64,000 bases of DNA. Source: Actinomyces marmotae (GTDB lineage Bacteria; Actinomycetota; Actinomycetes; Actinomycetales; Actinomycetaceae). The DNA is taken from NCBI RefSeq assembly GCF_013177295.1, contig NZ_CP053642.1:2294001-2358000 (forward strand), given 5' to 3'. This document shows, piece by piece, positions 49,040-59,311 of the stretch (position 1 is its first letter; each line of letters begins with the position of its first letter). The position numbers were made by a program, and so were the translations under genes. The notes below the pieces were generated by a model, which was given only the letters and a program-made list of their open reading frames with translations, had not been told where the DNA came from and made no database searches.

Positions 49040-50350
49040 TCAGTCACGGCGCTTCCAGTGCTGAACCGCTCGAAGGACACGACGGCCCGACGGCGTCGTC
49101 TCAAGGATCGACCTATCGCGATCGCAGTGCATCGCCAGCACGTTCTGCACCACCCCGACGTTCACGCCGTTACCCAGTTGCTTGTACGTGGCCGCGTCCG
49201 ACTGCCCTTCGAAGGTGAAATCGTCTGGCAACCCCTGCATCCGAGCGGCCTCCCTGGGGGTCAATCGCCGACGGCGTGGGCCGATGATGCTCGTCTGCGT
49301 GATGGCCACGAGCGCGGGCACGTAGGTGGGGGGCTTAGCGCGCAGGCCAGAGGGCCGGAAATGCATGAGACAGTCCCATAACGAGCCGAGGCCCTGAGCC
49401 TGCCATTCTAGTTTCCGCCGTGAAGGCGGGAACGAGGCGACCTGATATTCGACGAGCCAAGCCCTGCACCAACCCTGATTGCGGTCGAAGAGCTCGGCGT
49501 TCTTACGGAGGAAACTCATCTTCCACGCCGGCGCCCCGTCATAGTCTCCGTCAGCGATGCGCGCCTCCAGCTCTTCGACGGTGCGCCATTCATCAGCCCA
49601 AATCGGGAAACCAGGGAGCTTGACGCCGGGGTTGTATTTCCGGAAGCGGCGCACCCAAGCATCCCAAGCATCCACCCATTCAACCTCGGAAGGGGTCAAT
49701 TCATATCCCGACGGATCCTCATCGAGGTAGTCCTCGATGCGCCAGTCAGTGTCCTCGCCGTACTGATGGCGCGGTCGGGCGACCGGCGCAGGCGCGCCAT
49801 CGCCCAGTCCCTCAGGATCATAAGTGGCCGTGATGAAGACTCGTTCGCGCACTTGAGGCCGCCCGCCCCGCTCTCTCCCGATCTGATGCGGCGAGATGAT
49901 GGCAGGAGCATCGGCCACCCTGTAGCCCTCGTCGCGGAGCGTTCGAACGATGACCTCCCACTCATGCTTGTGCCTCGGGCCGGCGAGATTGCGAACGTTC
50001 TCAAGTAGGAGGACAGCAGGATGGCGCTCGCGAACGATCTGAAGAATGTTGAAGTACAGGGTCCCTCGGGTCTCCTCCATTCCGCGCTGCGCGCCCGACT
50101 TCGAGAACGGCTGGCAGGGAAATCCCGCCGCCAGCACGTCATGATGAGGGATCCTTGGGCTCACACCAGCCTCGCCGGCATCGACTGTGATGTCACCCAG
50201 CGGATTGATGCCCCAGTTCTGCTCATAAATCCGAGAGGCATCCGGATCAATCTCGACCGCGTAGACGCACCCGCCCCCCATCTCGGACAGTGCGGCGTGG
50301 AAGCCGCCGATGCCGGCGAAGAGGTCAATGAAGGCGAAGGCGGAGGACAC
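49040..50350 (-). CDS. C5-cytosine DNA methyltransferase (Dcm-type)
   Basis: 436-aa enzyme with the ordered C5-methylase motifs: I FIDLFAGIGGFHAAL, IV AAGFPCQPFSKSG (nucleophile Cys79), VI ENVRN, VIII QVRERVFI, and X KQLGNGVNVGVVQNV. A target-recognition region (~190-330) separates VIII and X. All catalytic motifs are intact. No restriction endonuclease gene adjoins, so it looks solitary. GC is below the window mean, and a MITE sits 68 bp beyond the stop, consistent with transfer. Confidence 0.93.
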   Translation of the reverse strand: MSSAFAFIDLFAGIGGFHAALSEMGGGCVYAVEIDPDASRIYEQNWGINPLGDITVDAGEAGVSPRIPHHDVLAAGFPCQPFSKSGAQRGMEETRGTLYFNILQIVRERHPAVLLLENVRNLAGPRHKHEWEVIVRTLRDEGYRVADAPAIISPHQIGRERGGRPQVRERVFITATYDPEGLGDGAPAPVARPRHQYGEDTDWRIEDYLDEDPSGYELTPSEVEWVDAWDAWVRRFRKYNPGVKLPGFPIWADEWRTVEELEARIADGDYDGAPAWKMSFLRKNAELFDRNQGWCRAWLVEYQVASFPPSRRKLEWQAQGLGSLWDCLMHFRPSGLRAKPPTYVPALVAITQTSIIGPRRRRLTPREAARMQGLPDDFTFEGQSDAATYKQLGNGVNVGVVQNVLAMHCDRDRSILETTPSGRRVLRAVQHWKRRD

Positions 50351-50531
50351 GGGTCAAGCTAAGCACATGTTCGGGCGAGAAGCTAGCCCCTCAGCGGCGA
50401 TTCATCCACGGCACAGCGACGCGCATCACTCTTCCGCGAGGATTCGCCTTGTCCCTTCCGGCAGCACGAGCCTTTCCGAGGTCGAGGATCAGCATGAGAT
50501 CCCGCCCGAGGGTGCGCTCTCGCCGAGGCCG

Positions 50532-51518
50532 TCAGTCGCGCAGGCCGCGGCGCAGGATGAGGACGACGCCGCCCGCACCCAGCGTGATGATCGCGAAGAG
50601 CACGAGGGTCGCGTTGGCTCCCGTCATGCCGAGCTTCCCCAGCACCCTCTCCTGCGTGGACCGCGGTGTGCTTACGGGCTCCGCCGGGGCGGCCACGACC
50701 TCGGAGGCCGTGCTCGGGGCGCCGATCGGGGCGGTCGCGCCGCTAGATGGAACGGCCACGGGAGCGGCGGTGGCAGTCGCGCGCGCCGAGGCGCTCGCCG
50801 CCGCGGTGGGAGCGGCCGCCGCCGTGGCGTCAGGGGCCGCGGTGGCGTCCGCCGTCGGGCTCACCTCGGGCGCGGGCTGGACGGCCTCCGCCGAGGCTCC
50901 GCCGCTGGGCGCTCCCGAGCCGTTCGGCGTCGTCGATGGAGAGGAAGCCGAGCCCCCACCGGAAACCTTGAAGCCCGCCTGGACGTCGTCGGGGTAGGCG
51001 GCGAAGTTCTGGGTGGCGTAGATGGAGCCGTCGGCAGACTCGGCGATGCCGATACCGATAGCCGTGGCGTTGCGATCCACCATGTTCTGGTAGTGACCCG
51101 GAGAGTCAACCCACTGCTGGAACAGGGCGTTGCCGAGCTCCACGCCGGACAGGCCCTTGCCGTTCATCGCGATGTTCTCGGCCACCCACGTCCATCCCGA
51201 GGGGAAGGCATTGCGCAGGTTGGGCCGGTGGTACAGGTTGCCCTCGGCGGCCATCTGGCCGGACCACTCCTGAGAGACGTTGTCGAGCTCGACGAGCCGG
51301 GTCAGTGGCTTGAGACCGGAACTTTGGCGCAACTCATTGACACGGGTGAGGATCTGCTGGGCGGCGGCGCTGTCAGCGGAGGTCGCAGCGGGCAGGAGGA
51401 CCCCTGCGGCGCCGGGGTTGACCGGCGACGCCGGGGCCTGCGCCGCGACGGCCTGGGGAGTGATCCCCACGAGCGACGCGGTGACTGCGGCGGCGGCGAA
51501 GAGGCGGGCGATCTTCAC
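50532..51518 (-). CDS. Secreted CAP-domain protein with degenerate wall-sorting tail
   Basis: 328 aa. Signal peptide 1-~26 (ends AVAAQA). CAP domain ~48-155 has ILTRVNELRQSSGL, WSGQMAAEG, VAENIAMNG, SPGHYQNM and SIYATQNFAAYPDD. A Pro/Thr/Ala-rich linker (~160-280) leads to LGMTG, a ~20-residue hydrophobic helix and RRGLRD. That is the layout of a sortase signal with Gly replacing Pro of LPxTG. A plain membrane anchor is the alternative. Confidence 0.85.
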   Translation of the reverse strand: MKIARLFAAAAVTASLVGITPQAVAAQAPASPVNPGAAGVLLPAATSADSAAAQQILTRVNELRQSSGLKPLTRLVELDNVSQEWSGQMAAEGNLYHRPNLRNAFPSGWTWVAENIAMNGKGLSGVELGNALFQQWVDSPGHYQNMVDRNATAIGIGIAESADGSIYATQNFAAYPDDVQAGFKVSGGGSASSPSTTPNGSGAPSGGASAEAVQPAPEVSPTADATAAPDATAAAAPTAAASASARATATAAPVAVPSSGATAPIGAPSTASEVVAAPAEPVSTPRSTQERVLGKLGMTGANATLVLFAIITLGAGGVVLILRRGLRD

Positions 51519-51588
51519 AGGGCTGAAATCTCCATGGGTAGTCAGTTCTGTCGATGACTCACCGGGACGCTAGGGGCTCCGGAGCATC

Positions 51589-51611
51589 AGGCGCGGATGG
51601 GGTCCGCGCCT
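51589..51611. terminator. 9-bp GC-rich hairpin between transporter and CAP genes
   Basis: AGGCGCGGA (51589-51597) and TCCGCGCCT (51603-51611) around TGGGG; it lies 92 bp after the AspT-type gene's stop on the minus strand. No T-run. Confidence 0.45.
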
Positions 51612-51648
51612 TCATGATACTCATCTCGTGATCTTCATGTTACCTGAC

Positions 51649-51657
51649 GAGACCGGT
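51649..51657. repeat. Family A solitary core A5
   Basis: GAGACCGGT, one core only, 45 bp past the stop of the minus-strand transporter gene. No second core at 22 bp. Confidence 0.5.
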
Positions 51658-51702
51658 AATTTCTTCTGGACGCGCCTTCTCGCGACAGGTTTGGGAGGCG
51701 AC

Positions 51703-53307
51703 TCACAGGGCCACGAGTAACTGAACCATCACGATCTTGACCACGATCGCCAGCGCGAAGAGGGTCGCATACCCGGCCTCGATCCGCACGTCCTCGCTGC
51801 GGGACAGGGCGTAGGAGAGGATCGCCGGCTGCCCCACCAGGCCCGCCAGTCCACCGGCGGCTCGCGCGGCGGAGATCCCGGCGATTCTCGCCCCCGTGAG
51901 AAGCACCACGGCGCTGACGACGACGACGATCGCCGCGAGCCCGCCCACCGCCAGGCCCGTTACGGAGAAGGCGGCGCCCGCGAACCGCGGGCCGGACGCC
52001 AGGCCGATCGCGGCCAGGAAGAACAGGAGCCCGAGCTGGCGGATCGTGGCGTTGGCGGCATGGGGCAGCCCCCACAGGAAGGGGCCGGTGCGCCCGAGGC
52101 GCCCGAGGATCATCCCGGCGACCAGCGGCCCCGCGGCGACCCCCAGCTTCAGGGTGATGCCGCCGGGCAGCGGGACGGCGACGAGGCCGAGCAGCACTCC
52201 CAGGGCCATGCCGATGCCGACGCTGAAGGCGTCGATCTGCGAGATCTTGCGCTCGGAGTCGCCGAACCAGTCGGCCGCCTCCTCCAGCCTCTCGCTGGGC
52301 ACGACGGCGAGGACCCTGTCCCCGAGCTCGAGCACGAGGTCATCGCGGGCGAGCAGGTCGAGGTCCCCGCGCCGCACGCGGGTGATGACGCCCGCGAAGC
52401 GCCCGGGCATGTCCACCTCGGCGATCGTCCGCCCCGCCACGCGGGTGGAGGAGACGGTGAGCCGGCGGTGGTCCACGGCCCGGCGGTCCTTGGCCAGGCA
52501 GGAGCGCAGTCCCGTGCCCAGCTCGTGCATGGCCTCCTCAACGGCGGCGGGCGCCCCGACGACGACGACCTTGTCCCCCGGCGCCAGCTCCTCGCCGGGG
52601 TCGACGACGCGTGTGACCCCGTCGCGCTCCAGGTAGGAGATGCGGATGCGGGCACGGGTGAAGGCCTCCATCCGGTCCAGCCGCACGCGGGTGAGCACGT
52701 AGACGCTGGTGGCGACGATGCCATCGGCGCTGGCGGGCCGGGGGTCCTTACGGCCGGGCCAGCGCTGTCCGACGACGATGGCGACGACGATGATCGCCAC
52801 GGCCACGCCCACGGGGTAGGCGATGGCGTAGCCGATGGAGGGCTCCTGATTCCCGGCGGCCTCGATCGCGGCGTCGAGCACCGGGGAGGTCAGGGCGCCC
52901 GCGTAGGCGCCGGCGTCCATCGCGGGCGTCACCCCGGTCAGGCGCGAGAAGCCCGCCCCCACCGCGCCGGCAGCGAGGAGCGCGACGACGCACAGCGCCA
53001 TGAGGGGCATCTGCCGGCCGAGGTTGCGGAAGAAGGTGTTGCCCGCGCCGAGCCCCACCGTGTAGCAGAACAGCCCGAGCCCGAGGGCCCGCAGCATCCC
53101 GAGGTCGGCGCCGAGCCTGGGATCGAGCGCGCCGACGGCGAGGCCCACGAACAGCGCCCCGGCAGCGCCGAAGCGGATCGGCCCGAAGGGGATCTGCCCG
53201 ACGGCGGTCCCGAGCCCGATGACGAGGAAGACCGTGAGCAGGGGGGTGGCGGCGAGGACGTCGATGACGCCATCAGGGATGAGCCCCGCCGCTACCGGAT
53301 AGGTCAT
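51703..53307 (-). CDS. AspT/YidE-type transporter with two RCK_C domains
   Basis: 534-aa membrane protein of the AAE (aspartate:alanine exchanger) type. Two sets of five or six helices (1-~170 and ~365-534) flank two RCK_C/TrkA-C modules (~205-360; ...GVTRVVDPGEELAPGDKVVVV). Signatures GFFLFALGVGL-like LGLGLFCYTVGLGAG and GLVGQPAILSYALSR fit. Substrate unknown; related proteins exchange dicarboxylates or mediate unknown efflux. Start ATG 53307 marks the first hydrophobic segment. Confidence 0.85.
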   Translation of the reverse strand: MTYPVAAGLIPDGVIDVLAATPLLTVFLVIGLGTAVGQIPFGPIRFGAAGALFVGLAVGALDPRLGADLGMLRALGLGLFCYTVGLGAGNTFFRNLGRQMPLMALCVVALLAAGAVGAGFSRLTGVTPAMDAGAYAGALTSPVLDAAIEAAGNQEPSIGYAIAYPVGVAVAIIVVAIVVGQRWPGRKDPRPASADGIVATSVYVLTRVRLDRMEAFTRARIRISYLERDGVTRVVDPGEELAPGDKVVVVGAPAAVEEAMHELGTGLRSCLAKDRRAVDHRRLTVSSTRVAGRTIAEVDMPGRFAGVITRVRRGDLDLLARDDLVLELGDRVLAVVPSERLEEAADWFGDSERKISQIDAFSVGIGMALGVLLGLVAVPLPGGITLKLGVAAGPLVAGMILGRLGRTGPFLWGLPHAANATIRQLGLLFFLAAIGLASGPRFAGAAFSVTGLAVGGLAAIVVVVSAVVLLTGARIAGISAARAAGGLAGLVGQPAILSYALSRSEDVRIEAGYATLFALAIVVKIVMVQLLVAL

Positions 53308-53505
53308 GTGAATAACTCCAGGCACATCGGACAGGGTAAGCCACTTCGGCCTCAATGCCGACCATCGGCGCCCCACTCCCGCCTCCCTGTTCCCGGTTTC
53401 GCCCGGAGGCAAGGCGGCTTGGTGCGCCGCCCGGGCCGGGAGTAGGTTCGCCATGCCTCATACCCGAGGCGGACACGCAGCAGCACCGCAGCGAGGAGCA
53501 TTCCC

Positions 53506-53775
53506 ATGGCCGATTTCACCGACGACGGCATCGACCGCACCACCACTCTCAAGGTGTCCGGCCTGACGTGCGGGCACTGCGTCGCCCACGTCACCGAAGA
53601 GCTCGAGGCGCTCACGGGCGTCAAGGACGTCTCCATCGTCCTCAACAAGGGCGGGCAGTCCGTCGTCACGGTCGTTTCGGACGTCGTTCTCGAGGATGCT
53701 GCCCTGGCCGAGGCGATCGACGAGGCCGGTGACTACACGCTGGACGCCGTCGAGCGCGACGTCCGCATCTCTTGA
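53506..53775 (+). CDS. copZ: Copper chaperone (HMA domain) CopZ
   Basis: 89-aa cytosolic copper carrier. The metal motif is [12 protein letters not shown] with Cys22 and Cys25 in a beta-alpha-beta-beta-alpha-beta fold. Its stop overlaps the copA start by 4 nt (TTGA), so it is translationally coupled and would hand Cu(I) to CopA. Confidence 0.92.
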   Translation: MADFTDDGIDRTTTLKVSGLTCGHCVAHVTEELEALTGVKDVSIVLNKGGQSVVTVVSDVVLEDAALAEAIDEAGDYTLDAVERDVRIS

Positions 53776-56267
53776 GCACCCGCGAGGTCGATCTCGCTGT
53801 CAGCGGCATGACCTGCGCGTCCTGCGTGGCGCGCGTGGAGAAGAAGCTGAGCAAGATCGACGGCGTCGAGGCCAGCGTCAACCTGGCCACCGAGTCCGCT
53901 CACCTCACCGTTCCCGACTCCGTGACGGATGACGAGCTCATCGCCACCGTCGTCAGGGCCGGGTACTCGGCGGCCCTCACCGGCCCCTCCGCGGCCAGGA
54001 GCGCGGCCGCCCCGGCGGAGCCGCCGCCCTCCCCCGAGGAGGAATCGGCCCGGCCCACCGGCGGCGCCCCCTCGGCCACGGGGCCAGCGGCCGAGACAAG
54101 CGCCCGAGACTCGCTGGGCGCCTCCCACCTCGTGCGCGCCGAGGACCTGCGGCGCCGCCTGGTCCTCAGCCTGCTGCTCTCGGTCCCGGTCATGGCGATC
54201 TCAATGAGCTCGGCCCTCCAGTTCCCCGGCTGGCAGTGGGCGCTGGCCGCCCTCACACTGCCGGTGGTCACCTGGGGCGCCTGGCCCTTCCACCGCGCGG
54301 CCCTGGCGGGGCTGCGCCATGGGGCCTTCACCATGGACACGCTCGTCTCTCTCGGCGTGAGCGCCTCCACCCTGTGGAGCCTGTGGGCTCTCATCTGGGG
54401 CGGCGCGGGCGAGATCGGCGTGAGGATGCCCATGGACTTGGCCGGGATCCTCACCGGCGCCCACGCGGGCGGGCACCGCCCGCACATGTACTTCGAGTCA
54501 GCCGCCTGGGTGACCACCTTCCTCCTGGCCGGCCGCTACGCGGAGGCCCGCGCCAAGTACCGCTCCGGGGACGCCCTGCGAGCCCTTCTCGAGCTCGGCG
54601 CCAAGGAGGCCGGCCGCGTCCGGCTCACCGCTCCCTCCGGTTCCGCCAACGCCATCGACGTGCTCGACGACGATGGCGCCCCCCGCCCCGACGCGATGCG
54701 CCACGAGGAGCGGGTCGCCGTCGATGACCTGGCCGCCGGCGACCTCATCGCCGTGCGCCCCGGGGAGAAGATCGCCGTGGACGGCGTCGTCGTCGAGGGC
54801 GCCAGCGCCGTGGACGCCTCCCTGCTCACCGGCGAGTCCGTGCCGGTGGAGGTCGGGGTGGGCGACGAGGTGACCGGTGGGACGATCAATACCTCCGGCG
54901 CCCTGCTCGTGCGAGCCACGCGCGTGGGCGAGGGCACCACCCTGGCGCGGATCGGCGCGCTGGTGACCGCGGCGCAGGCGGGCAAGGCGCCCGTGCAGCG
55001 CCTCGCCGACCGCGTCTCCGGGGTGTTCGTGCCCGTCGTCCTGGGGATCGCCGCCCTGACGCTCGTCGGCTGGCTCGTGGTCGGGGCCTCCGCCCAGGAG
55101 GCCCTCACGGCGTCGGTCGCGGTGCTCGTCATCGCCTGCCCCTGCGCCCTGGGCCTGGCCACGCCCACCGCGATCCTCGTGGGCTCGGGCCGGGCCGCCC
55201 AGCTCGGCGTCGTCATCCGGGGCCCGGAGGTCCTGGAGCTCACGCGCTCGCTGGACACGATGGTCCTGGACAAGACCGGCACTGTCACGACGGCGCGCAT
55301 GAGCCTCGACGCCGCCGCCAGCGCCGGGATCGGGAGCGAATCATGGCTGGGCCGATCCGACTCCCCCACGCTCGACCCCCTCATGCTGGCGGGCGCGCTC
55401 GAGGCCTTCAGTGAGCACCCGGTGGCGGCCGCTATCACGGCCGCCGCCCGCGAGCGCGCGGAGAGCGAAGGCTCCCGGCTCCCGGGGGCCGAGGGCTTCG
55501 TCAACCACGAGGGCCGGGGCGTCACGGGCCGGGTGACCGGCACCGCTTCGGAGCCGGGGAGCGCGCGCGAGGTCGCCGTGGGCCGGGCCTCCTGGATCGC
55601 CGAGCGCGGCATCGCCCTGCCCGGCCACCTGTCTGAGGCGCTGGAGGCCGCCGAGTCGACCGGGGCCACCGGGGTGGTCGTCGCCATCGATGGCCAGGCC
55701 ACCGCCGTGCTGGCGGTGCGCGACACGGTGCGGGCCTCCTCGGCCACCGCGATCGCCGAACTGCGTGCCCTGGGGATCCGCCCGATCCTGCTGACCGGGG
55801 ACAACGCCCGGGCGGCGGCGCATGTGGCGGGTCAGGTCAGGATCGACCCGGCTGATGTGCGCGCGGAGGTCCTGCCCGCCGAGAAGCGCGACGTCGTCGC
55901 CGAGCTCCAGGCCTCGGGCGCCGTCGTCGGCATGGTGGGAGACGGGGTTAACGACGCCGCGGCCCTCGCCCAGGCGGGCACTCGGGGGCTCGGACTGGCC
56001 ATGGGCTCGGGGACGGATGTGGCCATTGAGGCCGCCGACATCACCCTCGTGCGGGCCGATCTCGACGCGGTGGTCGCCGCCGTGCGGGTGAGCCGGGCGA
56101 CCCTGCGGATCATCAAGCAGAACCTGTTCTGGGCCTTCGCCTACAACGTGGCGGCGATCCCGCTGGCCATGGCGGGGATGCTCAACCCGATGATCGCCGG
56201 TGGGGCGATGGCCTGCTCCAGCGTCATCGTCGTGGCCAACTCGCTGCGGCTGCGAAGGGCCGGGTGA
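53772..56267 (+). CDS. copA: Copper-exporting P1B-type ATPase CopA
   Basis: 831-aa Cu(I) exporter. N-terminal HMA domain [14 protein letters not shown] (Cys15, Cys18) is followed by a Pro/Ala linker (~75-115). Eight helices carry the metal-binding CPC (Cys456, Cys458). The phosphatase loop TGES begins at Thr353, the phosphorylated Asp500 lies in DKTGT, and a HP motif and GDGVND follow. The start is TTG inside the copZ stop. No CsoR/CueR gene is seen nearby. Confidence 0.95.
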   Translation: MSTREVDLAVSGMTCASCVARVEKKLSKIDGVEASVNLATESAHLTVPDSVTDDELIATVVRAGYSAALTGPSAARSAAAPAEPPPSPEEESARPTGGAPSATGPAAETSARDSLGASHLVRAEDLRRRLVLSLLLSVPVMAISMSSALQFPGWQWALAALTLPVVTWGAWPFHRAALAGLRHGAFTMDTLVSLGVSASTLWSLWALIWGGAGEIGVRMPMDLAGILTGAHAGGHRPHMYFESAAWVTTFLLAGRYAEARAKYRSGDALRALLELGAKEAGRVRLTAPSGSANAIDVLDDDGAPRPDAMRHEERVAVDDLAAGDLIAVRPGEKIAVDGVVVEGASAVDASLLTGESVPVEVGVGDEVTGGTINTSGALLVRATRVGEGTTLARIGALVTAAQAGKAPVQRLADRVSGVFVPVVLGIAALTLVGWLVVGASAQEALTASVAVLVIACPCALGLATPTAILVGSGRAAQLGVVIRGPEVLELTRSLDTMVLDKTGTVTTARMSLDAAASAGIGSESWLGRSDSPTLDPLMLAGALEAFSEHPVAAAITAAARERAESEGSRLPGAEGFVNHEGRGVTGRVTGTASEPGSAREVAVGRASWIAERGIALPGHLSEALEAAESTGATGVVVAIDGQATAVLAVRDTVRASSATAIAELRALGIRPILLTGDNARAAAHVAGQVRIDPADVRAEVLPAEKRDVVAELQASGAVVGMVGDGVNDAAALAQAGTRGLGLAMGSGTDVAIEAADITLVRADLDAVVAAVRVSRATLRIIKQNLFWAFAYNVAAIPLAMAGMLNPMIAGGAMACSSVIVVANSLRLRRAG

Positions 56268-56316
56268 GGAGCTCAGACACAGCGGCGCAGCGCGCCGATC
56301 CCCGTAGAATCCCGCC

Positions 56317-59130
56317 ATGACCGATGCCGACGCCATGCCCCCGACCTCGGGCAGCGCGCCCGCCCCATCCGCGGCGCCTGTGCCGCCACCGTCCGATGTC
56401 CCGCCAGCGCCTCCGACGCCAGCGACCTCCCCAGTCGGCATCCCCCGCATCGGCCTGACACCCGTGGTGGAGGCGGCCCCCGGCCCGGAGCCCGGCCCCC
56501 GCTCAGCCACGCTGCTCGTCGATGAGGCCCCCCGCCGCCGCCGCCGCGCCGAGGACCTGCTGAGCCTCGCGCTGGTGAGCGCGGGCATCCTGTCGGTCCT
56601 CGTCCTGGCCACCTACGCGCATGAGACGACCACGGGAGTCACGGCGGATGTCCGCGTGGTGCTGTCCTCAGTGCTGCGCCAGGTGCTCATCCTCCCCCTG
56701 CAGACCCTGGAGGGACTGGCGACCTTCCTCATCCCGGTCCTCGTCCTCCTCAACCAACTCCTGCGGGGGCGCTGGCGGGGGGCCGCCGAGAGCGCCGCCG
56801 GGGCCGTGACCGGCTGGGCGCTCACCATCATGGCCCTGTGGACGCTGAAGGCCTGGGCGCCGCCGACCCTCTCTGCCGGCCTGACCGTCACCGCCTCGGG
56901 CTTTCCGCGCCTGGGCGTATCCGTTGTCTTCGCCGCACTGGTGGGCCTGCTCACGGCTGCGGGCGAGAGGCGCTCGTCGTCCACTGTTCGCTACGGCTGG
57001 GTGGCGATCTGGATGATCGTCGGGCTCGCCGTGCTGCGCTCGGCCATCACTCTTCCCGGGGCACTGCTCTCCCTCCTCCTGGGCCGCCTGGCGGGCTTGG
57101 CGCTGCGCTGCCTGTTCGGGGTGGAGGACCACTCCGCCCACGGCATCGCCCTCGTGCGGGCGCTGCGCCGGGCGGGGGTCGACGCCGTCCGGGTGGTCCG
57201 CGTGGACAGCGCGCCCGGGGCGACGGCCTGGTGGGTGACCACGGACGCCCCACTGGGCTACACCGAGGAGGTGCGGGAGAACCCGCTGGCGCCCGCGAGC
57301 GCCTCGCCCGCGCCGACCACCAGTGGCGACGCCGCCGGGGGGCCGGGCATGGAGCCGGACACGGCCGCCCTGCCCCCCGCGCGTGAGGGCCGCGCCGCCG
57401 CGCCATCGTCAACAATCGCGCCGGCACCGGCGATCGACTCCCAGGCGCTCATCGCCGAGGCCCGGTCGTTGTCCCCGGGCAGGCCCAGCGCCCACCGCGT
57501 GTACGCGGTCTGGGACCGCACGGGCGCGCGCCACGATCTGACGATCATCGACACCGACCGGCAGGTAGCCGGCTACCTGGCCACGCTGTGGGACCGGATC
57601 CGGGTCCGGGGGCTGTCCCCCCAGCGGGGCATGTCGATCCGCGCCGAGGCTGAGCACGCCGCCCTCATGACGCTGGAGGCGCGCCGCGCCGGGGTGCGCA
57701 CGCCCACCCTGCGCGGGATGGCGGACGCCCCCGAGTCCGTGCTCCTCGTGACCGACCACATCGCGGGCTCCCGCGCCCTGTCCGAGTTCGGCCCCGATAT
57801 TCCCGACGCGGTCCTGACCGGCCTGTGGGACCAACTCCGCCGCGCTCACGCGGCTGGCTTGGCTCACCGCAGCCTCAGTGGGGACAGCGTCGTCGTGGAT
57901 GAGGCGCGCCGTGTGTGGCTGCTCGGCTGGGACTCCGGGGAGACGATCTCCTCGGAGTTGTCCCGGCGCGTCGACCTCGCCCAGGCCCTCGCCCTCCTGG
58001 CGGGCTCGGTGGGAGTCGAGCGCGCCATCGCGTCGGCCTCGCGGGTCCTGACCACCCCCCAGTTGGCCTCGATCGCTCCCATGCTCCAGCGCGTGGTCCT
58101 GCCCGCCGACACCCGCCGAGCCATGGGCCGGCGCGGACAGGTCCTCCAAGAGCTGAGGGACGCCCTCGTGGCGCTCACGCCCACCGCCCACGCCGAACCG
58201 GCCCGCATCAACCGATTCCAGGCGCGCACCGTGGTCATGGCCGTCATCTTCCTCGTGGCGGTGTGGACGCTCCTGGCCCGAATGAACTTCGAAGAGGTCT
58301 CCGACGCCGTGGCCCAGGCCAACGCCTGGTGGATCCTGGGGGCGCTCGTCTTCTCACTGGCCACCTACCTGGGGGCGGGCATCATCCTGGTGGCCTTCAC
58401 CCCGGAGCGCCTGAGCCTGTGGCGCTCCACCGAGGTCCACCTGGCCTCCTCCGTCGTCGCGCTAGTGGCACCCGCCGGCGTGGGAGGGGCGGCAATCAAC
58501 CTGCGCTTCCTGACCCGCAAGGGCGTGCCGACGGCGGTCGGCGTGGCCACGGTGGCGCTCGTCCAGGTCGTGCAGTTCCTCGTCACCCTGGTGCTGCTCG
58601 TCATCCTGGCCGCCGCGACTGGACAGTCGACGGGGCTGACCCTGCCCTCGGGCTGGGTGCTGCTGGGAGCGGTGCTACTGGCCGCGCTCGTCGCCATGGT
58701 CCTGGCCGTACCGCGGGCGCGCATCTGGATCTGGGAGAAGATCGAGCCCACGTACCGGCAGGTCCGCCCCCGGCTCGTGTGGATCCTGTCCAATCCCGCG
58801 CGGCTGCTCGCCGGCGTGGGAGGGGCGGTGCTCCTGAGCCTGTCCTACATCCTGGCCTTCGGGGCGAGCCTGTGGGCATTCGGCTTCACCCTGCCCTTCT
58901 CCGTGCTGGCGATCGCCTATTTCGCCTCCAACACGGTGGGGTCCGTGGTGCCCTCCCCCGGCGGGATCGGACCGGTGGAGTTCGCCCTGACGGCGGGGCT
59001 CATCACCGCGGGGATCCCCAGCGGCACCGCCCTGTCGGCCGCCATCGTCTACCGCCTGGTCACCTTCTGGATCCCGATCCCCATCGGCTGGCTCAGCCTC
59101 CAGCGCCTCCAGAAGCTCGGGGAGCTGTGA
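56317..59130 (+). CDS. Large membrane protein: kinase-like domain joined to a flippase-like (LPG synthase TM) domain
   Basis: 937 aa in four parts: a Pro/Ala-rich cytoplasmic N-terminus (1-~75), about five helices (~80-270), a soluble kinase-like region (~355-615), and a C-terminal eight-helix UPF0104/LPG-synthase-TM domain (~625-930; VAPAGVGGAAINLRFLTRKG, PSPGGIGPVEFALTAGLI). The soluble region has VYAVWDRTGARHDLTIID, an RAHAAGLAHRSLSGDSVVVD loop where kinases have HRDxxxxN (here HRSxxxxD) and LLGWDSGE where they have DFG (Asp present), so catalysis is doubtful. The lipid-flippase role is inferred from the C-terminal family. Confidence 0.82.
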   Translation: MTDADAMPPTSGSAPAPSAAPVPPPSDVPPAPPTPATSPVGIPRIGLTPVVEAAPGPEPGPRSATLLVDEAPRRRRRAEDLLSLALVSAGILSVLVLATYAHETTTGVTADVRVVLSSVLRQVLILPLQTLEGLATFLIPVLVLLNQLLRGRWRGAAESAAGAVTGWALTIMALWTLKAWAPPTLSAGLTVTASGFPRLGVSVVFAALVGLLTAAGERRSSSTVRYGWVAIWMIVGLAVLRSAITLPGALLSLLLGRLAGLALRCLFGVEDHSAHGIALVRALRRAGVDAVRVVRVDSAPGATAWWVTTDAPLGYTEEVRENPLAPASASPAPTTSGDAAGGPGMEPDTAALPPAREGRAAAPSSTIAPAPAIDSQALIAEARSLSPGRPSAHRVYAVWDRTGARHDLTIIDTDRQVAGYLATLWDRIRVRGLSPQRGMSIRAEAEHAALMTLEARRAGVRTPTLRGMADAPESVLLVTDHIAGSRALSEFGPDIPDAVLTGLWDQLRRAHAAGLAHRSLSGDSVVVDEARRVWLLGWDSGETISSELSRRVDLAQALALLAGSVGVERAIASASRVLTTPQLASIAPMLQRVVLPADTRRAMGRRGQVLQELRDALVALTPTAHAEPARINRFQARTVVMAVIFLVAVWTLLARMNFEEVSDAVAQANAWWILGALVFSLATYLGAGIILVAFTPERLSLWRSTEVHLASSVVALVAPAGVGGAAINLRFLTRKGVPTAVGVATVALVQVVQFLVTLVLLVILAAATGQSTGLTLPSGWVLLGAVLLAALVAMVLAVPRARIWIWEKIEPTYRQVRPRLVWILSNPARLLAGVGGAVLLSLSYILAFGASLWAFGFTLPFSVLAIAYFASNTVGSVVPSPGGIGPVEFALTAGLITAGIPSGTALSAAIVYRLVTFWIPIPIGWLSLQRLQKLGEL

Positions 59131-59171
59131 GCCCTAGAGGTGATGCCAGCGGCCGCGGCACACCCCCTCAA

Positions 59172-59303
59172 TGGCGAGGTTTGAGGATTCCTTTTTCTGA
59201 CCCGCTGCCACCATTTGCGTTTCCCCAGGTCAGGGGCGGTCTCACGATGACTAGCGCCGCACTCAGCCCCTCCCGGGGCCCGAGCAATCCTCAAACCGCG
59301 CCA
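59172..59303 (+). mobile_element. MITE-like element, family B copy 1
   Basis: 132 bp with 20-bp terminal inverted repeats (TGGCGAGGTTTGAGGATT... / complement of TGGCGCGGTTTGAGGATT...; 18 of 20 match). Inside lie CCTTTTTCTGACCCG, a CAGGTCAGGGGC block and CCCTCCCGGGGC. About 90% identical to copy 2, same orientation. It sits 41 bp after the flippase gene and 8 bp before the DUF559 gene's stop. Confidence 0.82.
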
Positions 59304-59311
59304 CTTCACAC

